Assembly (NCBI GenBank): GCA_019828595.1 | Contig: JAHQRK010000004.1 | Span: 1,798,001 to 1,862,000, forward strand | Source of the DNA: Aphanomyces cochlioides | Lineage: Eukaryota > Oomycota > Saprolegniomycetes > Saprolegniales > Verrucalvaceae | Direction: 5' to 3' | DNA length: 64,000 nt | Shown here: in pieces, positions 1 to 11,568 of the stretch | How positions within the stretch are numbered: the first letter of the stretch is position 1 | Layout of the letters: every line of letters starts with the position of its first letter | Program-made: the position numbers and the translations under genes | Notes under the pieces: model-generated | What the model was told of the DNA's origin: nothing | The model's database searches: none | Seen by the model: only the letters and a program-made list of their open reading frames with translations

Positions 1-664
1 TCTTGGGCTTGAGATTGTGGAGATACATGAGAGCTGTGGCGACATCGATGGCAATCGACAGCTTTTCTCGTCGCCAGCTCAAGTCCCGCTTTGGATTATT
101 CAGGAGTGCGCGGAGGTTGCCGCCGTCCATAAACTCTGTCACGCATTTCAAATCGTCGACTGTCGTGTATGTAAAGCCCAAGAACGCCACGATGTTGGGA
201 TGGTGTAGCTTTGCTAGTGCTCGTATTTCCTTGATCAAATCAGCTACAAACAAACGTGTGAGGCGATGGAAGCATGACAAGGAGGACCCACCGCGTTCTT
301 TCTCGACTGCGCTGGCTGGACGCTTGTCAAAGCCCACAATGGACTTGATGACTGTGGGGTGGCCTTGGTAATACCCGACGTGGGTCACCATATACGATGA
401 TTTGAGCGTCCGCGAGCTTCCACAGTCGTCTGGATCAATCCAAAACCTCTTTTTCAGCGGCAAGAGCGCTGCATAGACTTCATCCAACGCCGATGTCGTT
501 GGGCTCTGGTATGATGGCTGGCTCTGCGTGGCATTACTTGGCATGCGAGATGGCCCTGGATCTGGTTTTTTCGGAGGCGCTGGATAATACTCGTTCACAT
601 TGACCGAGTCGGTCTGGATAGGCGCATATGCACGCGGTTCTTCTTTGCTGTTGCTGCAACCCAT
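1..664 (-). CDS. TKL-type protein kinase, N-terminal part (cut by window edge)
   Basis: The reverse strand reads from ATG at 664 off the left edge. The protein begins MGCSNSKE, a classic N-myristoylation signal (Gly2) with a palmitoylatable Cys3, so it is probably membrane-anchored. A Pro/Ser-rich linker follows, then a kinase fold: an ATP-lobe strand with a likely VAIK-type lysine (TVIKS), an alpha-C helix (LIKEIRALAKLHHPNI), a hinge (CVTEFMDGGNL) and the stretch ATALMYLHNLKPK just before the expected HRDLK loop, which lies outside the window. The HPNIV and EFMDGGNL wording is typical of tyrosine-kinase-like kinases, an expanded group in oomycetes. A probable 48-nt intron lies at 244-291; removing it leaves the frame intact and gives a cleaner alpha-C helix. 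Catalytic residues cannot be checked here. Confidence 0.85.
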   Translation of the reverse strand, partial: MGCSNSKEEPRAYAPIQTDSVNVNEYYPAPPKKPDPGPSRMPSNATQSQPSYQSPTTSALDEVYAALLPLKKRFWIDPDDCGSSRTLKSSYMVTHVGYYQGHPTVIKSIVGFDKRPASAVEKERGGSSLSCFHRLTRLFVADLIKEIRALAKLHHPNIVAFLGFTYTTVDDLKCVTEFMDGGNLRALLNNPKRDLSWRREKLSIAIDVATALMYLHNLKPK

Positions 665-1139
665 TGTATCGATCGCTTCTTGCTGCGCGACTGATGGACT
701 GACGACGACACAAATGCTACAACTACAAAAAATCAAACATATTTTTACCGGCTCGAGGCATGATAGTACGACCAAACTTTTCAGGACCTCATGTAGAACG
801 TCGTCACATTGTACATACAAATACCCATATTAAATATTCAATAGTACTTTGACGACCGCCTACATTTTGTACCACGACTAGACTTTTAGGGTCTAGTGCT
901 CTAATATTATACTTGAATAAAATATATTTCTTTGTCCACTGTGCCTGTCGCACCGAATTCACGTGAGTACCAACGCGTTACCGAGGTGACAACAACCTGA
1001 GCGTGGCCAAAGCTCGCTGGAGCGTGCAATGTCAAGCTATCAACAAGTCCCGAGCGGGTTATAAGTTATGGACGGTCGTCTAGACCTACAGCCTTGAGCA
1101 GCTGGACGTTTTCGGCGATTCCTACGCGAGAAGGGACGG

Positions 1140-4100
1140 TCAAAACTGGTGGAGCAACCGGCGGGACGATCTACCTCGCTGGGCTGCACAATGATACGGC
1201 GTCATGTTTGTGAGACGGCTTGGATCTTTCGGTGGGGCGCCAAGGGCAAGCAGTGCTCTCACGGCGCCGGCTCCTAAATTGCGAGACGGATGGCCTTGAG
1301 ATTTTGCCATTCTTGCTCCTGTACCTTTGGAACGCATCGCCGCGACGTGGAGCGGTTGAAATCCTTTCTTGTCAAAGGCCGCGACGGCCACGCCTGCTTC
1401 CAAGAGCGTGTCAAAGATACGTGGATCAAGCATCTCCGTGTCGATTTCAGCCGCGAGATGGAATAACGTCGAGCCTGTATCCTTGTCGGCTCCAGTCAAG
1501 TCGTAGCCGAGTTGGTGGCACATTGCAAGTACGTTCACCTTGCACGCTCGCGTCGCCGTCTGCAGTGGCGTCTCGCCTTGGCCATTCGTCTAGAAAGGTT
1601 TGAGTGCACACTAGACTCGAGCCATTTGCGCACTTTGCTGACGAGTTTCATCCCGATGGGCGTGCGGAGGAGCTGCTCGACGGCAAAGCCATAACCTTGA
1701 CGGCATGCGGCATGCAGCGGCGTGTCGAGTGCTTTGTTGACTGCGGCTAGCTCGCTTGGATCGACCTTTTGGACCAAGTATTCGACGGAGGCATTCTGCT
1801 GCGCTAGAATCGCAACATGGAGCAGCGTCTGTTCGTCGTGGTCGCGGTCCGAGAGCTGTCCGCCTCTTGCAACGAGGAGCTCAAGGCATGGAATATTGCC
1901 GGCGATGACGGCGTCAAAGAGTGCCGTGCGTCCTGACGCATCTCGCAAGTACAGAGCTGGTGCTTCAGCATTCAAGAGCACTCGAAGTGTCGCTGGAGAA
2001 AAGTTGCTTCGGACGGCGTAGTGCACTGGACTGCGGTGGTCCAAGTCGACGCAGCTCACATGGGCACCCAAGTTGACAAGTTTCTTGGCTCCCACGTCGC
2101 TGCCGACCCTCGCAGCGTCATGCAGCGGTGTGCATCTACCGAACAAGTTGCCGCGGCGATATTCAACAGACTTTGGACGCACCCGACGTTGTCCTTGATG
2201 TCGAGATGGATCTTGTTGACAGCAACATACTCGCTGAAAGTGTACCCGTGCGCCGCTGCGTCGTGGAGAACCGTGCGGCCTCTACGTCGTCATGAGATTG
2301 CAGAGGCGTGGAAGAGAGATGGCCAACCTGTCGTCCGTGTGGAGGAGCTCAGCGCCTTGGTCAAGAAGATTGAGCGCAATCTCGCTGTGGGCGACGGCGT
2401 GCATGAGCGCTGTCTTGCCCGACTTGTCTGTCAGTTCGAGCTGCGCGCCATGACGGAGACAAAAGCGCACGACGGTGTAGAAGCCCCGCGTGGCGCCTTT
2501 CATCAGCAGCGTCAATCCATCCTGGTCTTGCTCGTCAATGTCCAGATCGCCCAGCTCGAGCAAGTGTTCGAGCTTGTTGAGCGGTTCTTCCACGAACGAA
2601 ATGGGTGGATCCGCGTTGTCGTCGTCGTCGTCGACATTGGCCATCGCGGCCATCATGTCGTCGCGGAGTCCCCACTTCTTGCGGACTTCGCTGGCGATGA
2701 CTTCGTGGCCGAAGGACATGGCGATCCGCCACGCCGACTGGTTCTTCTTGTCGAGTAAACCGACGTCGACGCCAGCCTGGAGAAGCACACGGACAGCAGC
2801 GCGGTCGCCTCGCTTAGCCGCCAGATGCAGCGCCGTCGCGCCGTGGCCATCTTGGTAATTCAGCTACAAGACAGCGCAGCTTAGTTTCATCCCTGGAAAC
2901 GCCATCCTACCGCAGCTTTCGGGCAGTTGTCAACGACGAGTTGAATCGTTGCAATGTCGCCGCCGAGGACAGCTTCATGCAGCGGCGTGCGCTGGAATTG
3001 CGGCTCCTGGCAGTTGACGGCCAAGCCGTAGAGAACCAACTTCTCGACGGTCGTCACCATGCCATTCCGCGCGGCATCGTGAAGGAGCGTCCGTCCCGTC
3101 GATGCAATCTCGGGCGCTTTCGTGAGCAAATACTCGGCAATGTCAGCGTGGCCGTGTCGGACTGCGAGTCCGATGGCCGTCAAGCCTTGTTTGTTCTCAA
3201 TGTTGAGCTTGATGCGTCCGATGACAGAGCGAACGACGCCGAGGTGACCCCATCGACTGGCGACGGCGAGCACAGTGTTTCCTACGCCAAACTTCGTGGA
3301 ATTGAACGACTTCCAAGGCTTACCGTGGCCATCCACTGCATTCGGGTCTGGGATTTCATCAAGCCCGAGGCCATCGAGGAGATCCACCACAGTCTCGCGA
3401 TGTCCTTTGCGCGCATGGACAAAGATATTCGTCTCCTGGTCGACAGACGCTCGCGCAGCAGCTCGTCGGCCGAGAAATCCTCTCACGATCCTTGTGATCT
3501 CGATAGCCGCCATGACTGTGAAAGCCTCTCGCCGCCATCGAGCTCGGGCGGCGCTCACAGCTCGTCCAAAGCGTCCTCGGACGACGCGCTGGATCAAAAG
3601 CGCCGCAGCGGCTGCGATACTTGCGGCCTCGATCTGCCGCAGTCGAGCCACCGTCTGTCGTCCCAAAGCGCCTCGAAAGCATCGCTGGATCGTTGTGGCG
3701 GCGTCGTCACAAGCAGCTTCTCGTGTCCGCTCCCCTTGGACAACGACTGCTTTTCTAGCAAGGCTGCGTGTGAATGCGTTCTGGATGAGTCGGATGGCGG
3801 CATGCCGCACGGCAAGGCGTCGACTCCTCACGAGAGTGCGATCGATGTAGCCACGGAAGAGCCGCTGGATTGTTCGCGCGAGTGCAAGGGCGAGAGCTTC
3901 CACATGCCGCAGACGAACCTTGCGGACAAAGCAGTAGGCAAGCCGTCGGCGGACGACCGACTGGAGTTTACGAGCACATTGATGCCGCTTTTCCTCAAGG
4001 ACCATGTAGCGTTCCTTGGCAACGACTATGGCGGCTATGAAGCTACGGAATCCCCACTGAATCGTGCTTGCGGCTGCAATACGTTCGCGTTGTTTGGCCC

Positions 4101-4764
4101 GCGTTCGATCTTTCTCTTCGAGAATGAGCCCCGTCCCCGTTGCGACGTCTTTCATCACGGCGCGGACTTTGTTGCGGATCAAGAGCGTCTTCTTGACTTT
4201 GGCAAAGTTCTTGCGAAGGATATGGCCACGATATGTCCGCTGGACGACGCTCGCGGCGCGGTATTCCACCTACGTTGTCGCTGCTCTTGAGCTTTTATTG
4301 CGACTAAAGACAGACCTGATGCCGCTCCAGCCGCTGGAGCTTCAAATGGCCCATGAACGTTGTTTTCTCGGACACGAGCGCCTTCTTGTGTCGCTGCAGA
4401 CATGGAGAATGTCATGGCCATGCCAACACAGTTGAGCGCGTACCTCCAGCTTGTCCTGCTGCCGTTCAAGGTGGTTTTGCAGCGGAGATACGAAGAGTGG
4501 ATCGAGAAACGTGTCTGAAGTCGTCGTGGGTGTTTTGGTAGCTGGCGGCGGTGCTGGCCTTGCGTCCTGCATGCGAGTAGTGGTCGTGATGATGGAGATG
4601 ACGTCGCTGTAGGTGCACCGCCGCGTGCCAAAGTACATGGACGGACTCGACGACAGCCCTTGGCGAACGTTGACGATTCTGTCTTGGATTTTCTCGGCTT
4701 GCTCTTGCAGCCAAGCGTTGCGCGAGTCGACGTCGCTCAGACGCCGCATCGTGAGCTCGCGCAT
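1140..4764 (-). CDS. IQ-motif and ankyrin-repeat protein
   Basis: Seven exons join in one frame into about 1,114 residues (introns about 4394-4443, 4270-4315, 2864-2910, 2282-2327, 2136-2182 and 1590-1633, each 44-50 nt). The N-terminus is short and helical. It is followed by about eight IQ motifs (for example VVQRTYRGHILRK, TIQRLFRGYIDR, TIQRCFRGALGR, LIQRVVRGRFGR) that should bind calmodulin or myosin-light-chain-like proteins. The C-terminal two thirds are ankyrin repeats (TLLHDAARNG, TPLHEAVLGG, TALHLAAKRG, TPLHDAARVG, TPLHAACRQG). The family suggests a calcium-responsive scaffold, possibly cytoskeletal or flagellar; the exact role is unknown. It is divergently arranged, 75 bp apart, with another IQ protein gene at 4840, so the two may share a promoter. 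Confidence 0.88.
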
Positions 4765-4839
4765 ATGTGCTTTCCGTCGCCTTTCTTGTATCTTCAGTTA
4801 CAATTCGGTTACGCCAGCGAAACGCTCGGTAACTCGACC

Positions 4840-6877
4840 ATGGGCGACGAGGATCGCGTCCGCGAGACGCCGCCGTGCTTTACGGGTCTCGACGAGACGC
4901 ATTTGGTCTATGTGACCAAGAACCACTTGAGCTCGTCGGACGTGGTCGCCATCACCGTCACGACGTCGAAGCGTCTGCTCCCCAACACAAGTTTGAAGCG
5001 CCTCGCGGTCGCCCAGCCCAAGATGCACTTGTTGCTGCCGGCAGCGCCACAGTCTCTGCCGATTCCACGGGCGCGGATGAACAAGATCCTGCATGCGGAA
5101 CGTGACGCGTACATGAAAAAACTCCATGACGATCGCGGCGATCGCATCAAGCTCGAAACGTGGGCAGCTGTGAGAATCCAATCGCTCTTCCGTGGCCACC
5201 GCGTGCGTCCCAAGGCCAAACCTGCCTTTGTCCACGACGGTAGAACCAACATGATGGCGTCGATTCGCAAGGAGGTAAGACGACGGTAGGAAAGGCGGGT
5301 GCATGTCGGGAATCTGTGCGTAGCTGCATGACATGCAACAAGTTTTGCCGAGTCATGCGAATTCAAAGCGCAGCGAGCCATGGCGACAGGACGTGCGACT
5401 TCGAGCTGCAGGTACACTGTAGCTTGCAAGCCATGGCGTCAACGAGAACTTTGCTAGATAAACGCCAAGCCAAGCATCGAAAGGACCGCCTTCACCACGC
5501 TGCTACTGTCATTCAAGTGAGTCCATGGACGCTGTCGAGCTATTCGTAGCGTCTTCTGTGTAGGCTTGTGTCAAGCGCTTTCTCGCTCGCGTTGCATTTA
5601 TGCACTTGATGTCGCGCCACGTGGATGAAATGGTCCTGTGGTCGGCCATCGTCGTCCAGGTAAGCAGAGCGCGACGCATGCTGCCAGCTCATCCGTCGGC
5701 ATTTTCCATGACTAGGCTGGTTACCGAGGCTACGTTGCACGGAAACGAATAGCAGAACGACTTGCGCAAGTCCAGGAAGCATCCGCGACGAAAATTCAAT
5801 GCCTCGTTCGGTACGAAGCCAGTCAATCGAAAAGCGCTTCCTCATTGATGGCCATGCAGGGGAATTCTAAGTCGAGAGCGGGCGGCGTTGCTACGCCTGG
5901 AGCGGCATTCAAATCTTGGACAAGACATGCTACGGGAAGAAACTGCTGCCGCCACGACCATCCAGCGGCTCGTGAGAGGATGCAAGGGACGCAAGTCGAC
6001 GACACTACTTCGTGATGGACAACGCATGCTTCACGTTCAGGTAAATGCTCTAGAATGTCGTGGTGGAAGTTGAAATCCATGGCAGAGAATCGCCGATGGA
6101 CATTTGGATGAGCGCAAATCCATCGCCCATGGACAGACTTTGCTCCTGGTATGTGCAGCCAACACTGCGTGCATCATCAAGATATGCGTAGATCGACAAG
6201 GGAGTGCTCGTAGTAGAGCCAAGACCATCGTTGAAAGCACCGCTGAATATCAACACGACTCACTTGCATCGCGAGGAAACCGCAGCCAAGCTCAAGACGA
6301 TCGCCAGCGGCATCGAAACTCGCCACAGGAGAAGTTTTCAAGGTTGTCGGCGATATTCAGGTAAAACACACGTGCAATTGTCGTTAGAAGCATCACCTTT
6401 GATTGCAGATGATGCCAGAGTAAGGATAGAAGAAGTGCATGCAGCTGAGAAACGACAGCTCGAAGCCAGGTACGCTAACAAGTTTGAACTGCAGCTGACA
6501 ATCTTTCCAGGCAGACCTTAGCGCTGGTGCTGCCAAAGCCTGAGCGTGTCGAAAGCGTTCCATCTCGATCGTTGTTGATGGCACAACCAGTTCTACAGAG
6601 TGCTGATAGTAAGTTTGGCATGTACGCTGAGCAACGACCCCGCTCCAAGCGTGCAAATGGTCGTCAAACGTCGGACGCCGGTGAGCGAGTCGTGATGAAT
6701 GGGACACTTCATCATGATGTGATAGACACAAACGCTGCAATTAAGATTCAAGCCATGGCTCGTGGTACAATCGTTCGTCAAGCACGGAGAAAATCAACCG
6801 CCATGCATCTCCGTTCGAGTCCAACGTGCAAAAAGGTTGATACAAGAGCGAACTCCATGGCACTGCCACCGCGATGA
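4840..6877 (+). CDS. Multi-IQ-motif protein
   Basis: Ten exons join in frame into about 537 residues; all nine introns are 41-56 nt (5275-5323, 5412-5457, 5517-5563, 5660-5715, 5811-5859, 6041-6085, 6149-6191, 6361-6408, 6470-6510). The start ATG at 4840 opens MGDEDRVRETPP. Six IQ motifs are spread along the chain (RIQSLFRGHRVR, VIQACVKRFLAR, VVQAGYRGYVAR, KIQCLVRGILSR, TIQRLVRGCKGR, KIQAMARGTIVR), separated by charged helical linkers. No catalytic domain is visible. It is likely a calmodulin-binding cytoskeletal protein. Its divergent neighbour is also an IQ protein, which suggests a functional or evolutionary pair. Several splice boundaries coincide with the end of an IQ motif. Confidence 0.8.
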
Positions 6878-6912
6878 GACTACGCCATATTGCCACACAT
6901 TATTTAAGACGT

Positions 6913-7173
6913 CTAATCCACAAGTCGCTGGGGTTTCTCCTTTCCATTGCGCAGTCTACATACAGATTGAGATCATCGAGACAACCCCCCAACTTACTTG
7001 TTCTTGGCGGCTTTCATCCGCTCTGCTTGCGAAATACGGCCACGAGGGATCATGACTTCAACGAGGACGACATAGAACACAGCTAGACTCACGACGACAG
7101 CCAGGAGCATCCACGGGCCGCCCAAATGATCGATCGTCTCCCAGAACGTCACCTCCGTTGCTGTTGCTTCCAT
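6913..7173 (-). CDS. Small single-pass membrane protein
   Basis: ATG at 7173 opens a short protein with one hydrophobic helix (WMLLAVVVSLAVFYVVLVEV) followed by a basic, helical tail (RGRISQAERMKAAKNK). Without splicing it stops at 6994 (59 residues). The stop overlaps a strong GTAAGT donor, and a 42-nt intron (6956-6997) gives a 72-residue product ending in a Lys/Arg-rich tail. I favour the spliced form but cannot exclude the shorter one. I do not recognise a family. It converges with the IQ gene that ends at 6877. Confidence 0.5.
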
Positions 7174-7314
7174 GACGTCAATTTGAAAATGACTCTTCTT
7201 ATTGTCATTAAAGAATGTTGTCTTTTTTCTTTAATGCTCTTAAATTCAGTTTCTTTTAATCTGAGTCACTACATACAACCCGACGACATGAAATCTTTTG
7301 GATGAGAAACGCTC

Positions 7315-8002
7315 ATGCATGGCTTTTCACTCGCCGCTTTGGCTCTGGCCGTCTTCATTCTGCTGCAGACAAGTCGGGCGTGTCCTCTCGAGTGCTTCTG
7401 CTTTGGTTCGACGCGAGTGACAGTCCACTGCGAGTTCCGCAACCTCTCGGTTTGATCTTCACAATGTACAATCTCTCAACGACATGGCTAGACTGTTCCG
7501 CTCTACATTCCAGTCAACACAACGCATTTGTGCGCCTTCCCTCGTAGACTTCACGGAGCTAAAGCGTGCATAGATTGCTCAATGGCAACAACTTCAAGAC
7601 TGTCACGCCTGATATGTTTGTCGGATATGACTTGGACGACCAAGGCAACTGGAATTTGACGCCAAAGCCACTCGCACGGCTTCAGGAAATGTACTTGCCA
7701 CCTCTCTTACTTGACATGATCTCCATATTCGTAGTAAATTGGATTTGAACCCGATGCCTGTCGTGTCTGAATTTGCATTCCAAGATGCTCCGACATTGAA
7801 ACTCATGTAAGTTAACATGGAGAAATCGCCATCACGCGATGGTTGTCTCGATAGATATCTCCCCTTCTTCGTTAAAATTCAGCACCAGGGACTCTCTGAG
7901 ATGCGGCTCGACAAGACGTCCTTCGATGGATATACTCGCGTCCCAATTCACCCTCTAGAAGATCCAACATTCGTTGCCTTCTCAAGCTACGACTCGGTTT
8001 AA
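7315..8002 (+). CDS. Small secreted leucine-rich-repeat protein
   Basis: Five exons (introns 7450-7491, 7530-7573, 7691-7734, 7807-7854) join in frame to about 169 residues. The first 22 residues form a hydrophobic signal peptide. They lead into an LRR N-terminal cap with the CPLECFC pattern, and then leucine-rich repeats (LSTVPLYIPVNTTHL, LLNGNNFKTVTPDMF, LARLQEIKLDLNPMP). The last third is only weakly repeat-like and there is no C-terminal cap, membrane anchor or kinase. Proteins of this kind are usually extracellular and bind other proteins. The gene is short for an LRRNT protein, so it may be a truncated relative of a longer one; a stop at 8002 follows degenerate repeats. Confidence 0.62.
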
Positions 8003-8231
8003 TTTCAGCTCGACGTCGTCAGTCGATCTCCACGACTTGACTGCAGAAATTAGAGAAACGCATGCCAAGGAACATCCACAGCACTCAAGAATTCTTGATT
8101 GGAAAACAAATTCCATGGCATTAATCGATGGAGATCAAGTTGGCTGACACGACGGTAGACTTTGAATTGACAAGTACAACGGCTTGCTGCTACACAAAGA
8201 CGGCGATTGATCCATGCATCGCGCTTGGATT

Positions 8232-10116
8232 TTAATGTTGCGCGACGGCGCGGTATCGGAAATAATACCACAGAAACGTGACGGCGGACACGACAACACT
8301 CCCGATCAAGAAGATCAATCGGCCATGAAAGCTACATAGTTCGATAGTCACAACGCAGGGAACCGCCGCTTACCTGAGCGACGGAAGGAAGAGAAAGCTG
8401 AAACTCGATCCACCGGCGTGGTAAACCCGGAAGATGGAAAATGCATTCACAGAGTCGGTTGGAAACTCTTGGCCGAGCACAACTACGAGGAGATCATGGA
8501 TGAAGCACAGGGCTGAGAGAGAGCTTCGTACCATTGACTAAGGTCAAAGACGCTACGGAAACAACATGAGTGGTCCAAATGGAAGGAATAGCTACGTACA
8601 TGCATCTCCCATGCCGATGAGCACTGCAAGCATTAGATTAAGTCCCCACTGGCCATCGCATTTCGTCACGGGGGCGAGATAGGAGAGAATGTAAGCACCA
8701 AGCAGCACAGCAAAGCACACGAGTTGACCCCAAAGCGGCCCATACCTGTGTGGATGTCAATCTCTCGCATGGACAAGTGTTTCATGTACCGATCTGCGAG
8801 TTTGCCGAATGCGTACGAGGAAAACACTGCCGTGATGCCGACGAGGACAAAAACCGTGCCGATCGATGGACTCCCGAGCGATTCACGGATGATGTTGGAC
8901 GTGAATTCCCCCGTCATGAACCCTTGCTGGATGCCATTCAAGATCATGGCGGGGGCTAGGAGGAGCATTCGCCTGGATGGATGTCCATGAAGATGCATGA
9001 GGAGAAGCCGATTCGTACCGATCAAGTGCGAGAGAAAACAACGCTTGCATGGTCGACTGAGGCGTGTCGGGGATAATAATCGGTTGATGTTCCTTCAGTA
9101 GCTCTTCCTCTTCTTCAGCGACCAACGGAGGCAATATCGGGACAAAGAAGAGCAAGGATGCGCCGAGGAAGGAGATGGTCGCGTAGATCACGAATAAGGT
9201 TGACGTCGACCTGACGCGCTTGAGCCAAAGAGTTCCAAATGTCATGGACGTACCATGCCAAGTAACCTAAGACGATGGAGGAAATCGCATTGCCCGTGAT
9301 GCTCGAGACGCGGTAGATGGAGAAGAAGAGGCCATTGAAATAGCCAACGGAGGCCACCTTGGGCATGCCATTCAACTTGGAATAAATGACACTCAAGTGC
9401 GTCAAGTAGCTTGCCTACACAGCCATGAAACCATGGCGTGCGTCGACGACTTACTTGGCAAATCCAAAGAAATGCCGCCGAGGTGCCGCTGATGAGCGAC
9501 ATTGGCATCATGACTCCCCATTGCAATGGCACGTTGGTCGGGTTCGATGCCACGACCAAGTTGGCGAGCGCAAAGAATCCGCTACATGACAAGTTAGCCT
9601 TGAAATCCTCCATGGAGTCATACTAGAAGATGGAACTGCCCGCCATCGTCCATTTTTCGCCAAAGTGGTCTATGCACGAATGAGATGACGCGGTCCATGT
9701 GGCGGAGTTTACAGGGAATGAGAGGCCCGGCGATGGATGCAGCCATGAACGTGAAGTAGTTTGTTCCCAAGACGACATTTCCCAGGCGCGCTACAAGGAC
9801 AGACACGATGAGAGAACACGTCAAAGAGGCGGCAGACATTTGCACTCGTTGAATGGCGCGACGCAAACGACATCGCATGAAAACTGCGTCTTCTCTTGAC
9901 ACACGCCTTGCCACTGACACATTCCAGTCGCTGGGCCAGACACACAACGTTCGCAATGACTTGGGATGATGGAGGTTTCCAGCACCTACAAGAGAATGTT
10001 CACAGCCCTGATGAGCATGTGGCGTCGACCTCGGTGGCATTGTACGCCGTGAAGATGAGCAGGAAGCCGAACGAGAGGAGAAGGCCTGTGCGGATGCAGT
10101 CGTTTGCATCCAGCAT
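8232..10116 (-). CDS. UNC-93-like MFS transporter (copy 1, intact)
   Basis: Twelve exons from ATG at 10116 to TAA at 8232 sum to 1,398 nt (465 residues) with every phase matching; introns are 40-49 nt. The product has about 11-12 membrane helices. UNC-93 family signatures include the early helix LGNVVLGTNYFTFMAASIAG, the GEKW loop and the second-half block GIQQGFMTGEFTS... with IRESLGSPSIG. UNC-93 proteins are membrane proteins of the major facilitator superfamily, tied in animals to K+ channel regulation and receptor trafficking; the substrate here is unknown. Between helices 1 and 2 lies a Cys-rich loop of about 45 residues (exon 9838-9985). It is the best-preserved member of five copies in this window. 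Confidence 0.85.
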
Positions 10117-11064
10117 GTTGTTTGGCCAATGACTCGACCTGCCACTTCAAGAAGATGCCATCTGGCTCGGAATAATTTGTCACTCAACGGACGGAGGAGC
10201 ATGTTCTCCCGCCGGTCTGATGACAAAGACAAGGGAGAGTCGTCTGCCGACAGAGGAACTCCGTGGACAAAGCAGATCGCATCCACTATGAACTTGTGGC
10301 CGGCCTCAATGCTGCTGTACAAGCCATCGTGCAATGGATCGAGCTAATGCGTGACGTGGTTGGAACTTGTTGGAATTCATGGAGGGAAGTCCACGGGGAT
10401 AATCGAAGGATCTTACAGAGACGACGGTGGGGAAATACAGTACGACTCGCCAAGGCATCGAGATGGCGTCGTCGTGATTGCGCAGTGACAGGGAAGAGAA
10501 AGTTGACCTTGACCCGTCCATCGCTGGGTTCCTCCACCTCAAGACGACAGTCGAAAGACCAATCAATGCCTGATCCAGTCCCTCGTCATGATATCCATCC
10601 ACCGAGTGATTCCCCGACGTGCTTCTACTCCATGATGTCCACACACTAGAAGAAAGAGAATGGCAATGTTTTCAGTGGAGGCACTCGGCCTGACGAGAAG
10701 GATTTGACTCGTACGAGCTCAACAAGCCCTCACATCGACATGGAGCCACCGCGATACGCTCAAGATCCCTCGAGAATGCACTGTTCTTCCACCACTGCGT
10801 CAAGATGAGTCGTCGAATCCGAGGAAACACGCTCCCTGCTTGCAGAACTAATGCTCTCTTCACCACGCCGCCGGGTCGATAGCTAATTCCTCGTCGAGAA
10901 GCACGCGGATCGATGCAACAAGACATGAGCGGCAATGACTGCGCAATTTGAATCCTGCGGCGGCTGTGGTAGTGTGTCGGTTTTTCAGCATGATGGAAGA
11001 TCGACTCAAGCTCACAAGAAGGAGAGCGCGATGAGCGAAGAAATCAAAGCGCGACACAAGTGCA
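10117..11064. other. Intergenic, no confident gene
   Basis: This stretch holds the upstream side of the UNC-93-like gene and the downstream side of the Cys-rich gene at 11065. Some open stretches exist on both strands (for example 10263-10649 on the plus strand), but their composition changes abruptly to low-complexity Arg/Ser text and I found no consistent exon chain. It may hold decayed coding sequence. Confidence 0.3.
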
Positions 11065-11568
11065 TTAGAATTGTTTGTGGCTCGGACAGCTTGGCCCTGC
11101 CACGATGAATGGCTTTCCATTCGGATCTTGGCAGCAAGACTGGTAGACATCCTTCCCTCCATCCTTGATGTAGGTCGAGTATGGCAATCCATGGCAGCAT
11201 TGACGGTGGTTGGGATTTTGGCACTCAACAAGAGTTCCATTCGGCAGATTGCACGGAATCAAGTTGCCACACGCGGGCGTCGGCGATGGCTTTGGGTTCG
11301 TAGTCTTCGGGCGAGACGTCGGGCAGCCGCCTTGAGCAATCAATGGCGTTCCATTGGCATCTTTGCAGCAAAACTGGTAGACTGTCTTTCCTCCACTTGT
11401 GATGTAAACCCAGTAGGGCACGCCTTGGCAGCATTGGCGATGGTTGGGGTTCTGGCACTCGACAAGCGTTCCATTTGGCAGTTTGCACGGGACCAAGTTG
11501 CCACAGCCCGAGTTCGAGTCAGCCGCGACCACGGCAGCCAGGAGCGAGAGGACAAAGACGCACTTCAT
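11065..11568 (-). CDS. Secreted Cys-rich repeat protein, two repeats
   Basis: A single-exon gene of 167 codons. The start MKCVFVLSLLAAVVAA is a clear signal peptide. The mature part has two copies of a domain of about 60 residues, separated by a short Pro/Thr linker. Each domain has eight cysteines spaced C-x5-C-x9-C-x7-CC-x19-CC-x13/14-C and shares the wording CGNL, PNGTLVECQNPNHRQCC, GVPYWVY and GPSCPS, which suggests four disulfides per domain. No enzyme motif is seen. It is the smaller relative of the four-repeat gene at 12403-13431, and both end in GPSCPSH-type tails, so they arose by duplication. I do not recognise the family; a secreted or cell-wall protein, or an effector, is possible. 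Confidence 0.85.
   Translation of the reverse strand: MKCVFVLSLLAAVVAADSNSGCGNLVPCKLPNGTLVECQNPNHRQCCQGVPYWVYITSGGKTVYQFCCKDANGTPLIAQGGCPTSRPKTTNPKPSPTPACGNLIPCNLPNGTLVECQNPNHRQCCHGLPYSTYIKDGGKDVYQSCCQDPNGKPFIVAGPSCPSHKQF

Noticed and set aside
2941..4290. 449-codon open frame on the plus strand
   Set aside because: It is antisense to the IQ/ankyrin exon, whose motifs are clear; the antisense text has no domain.
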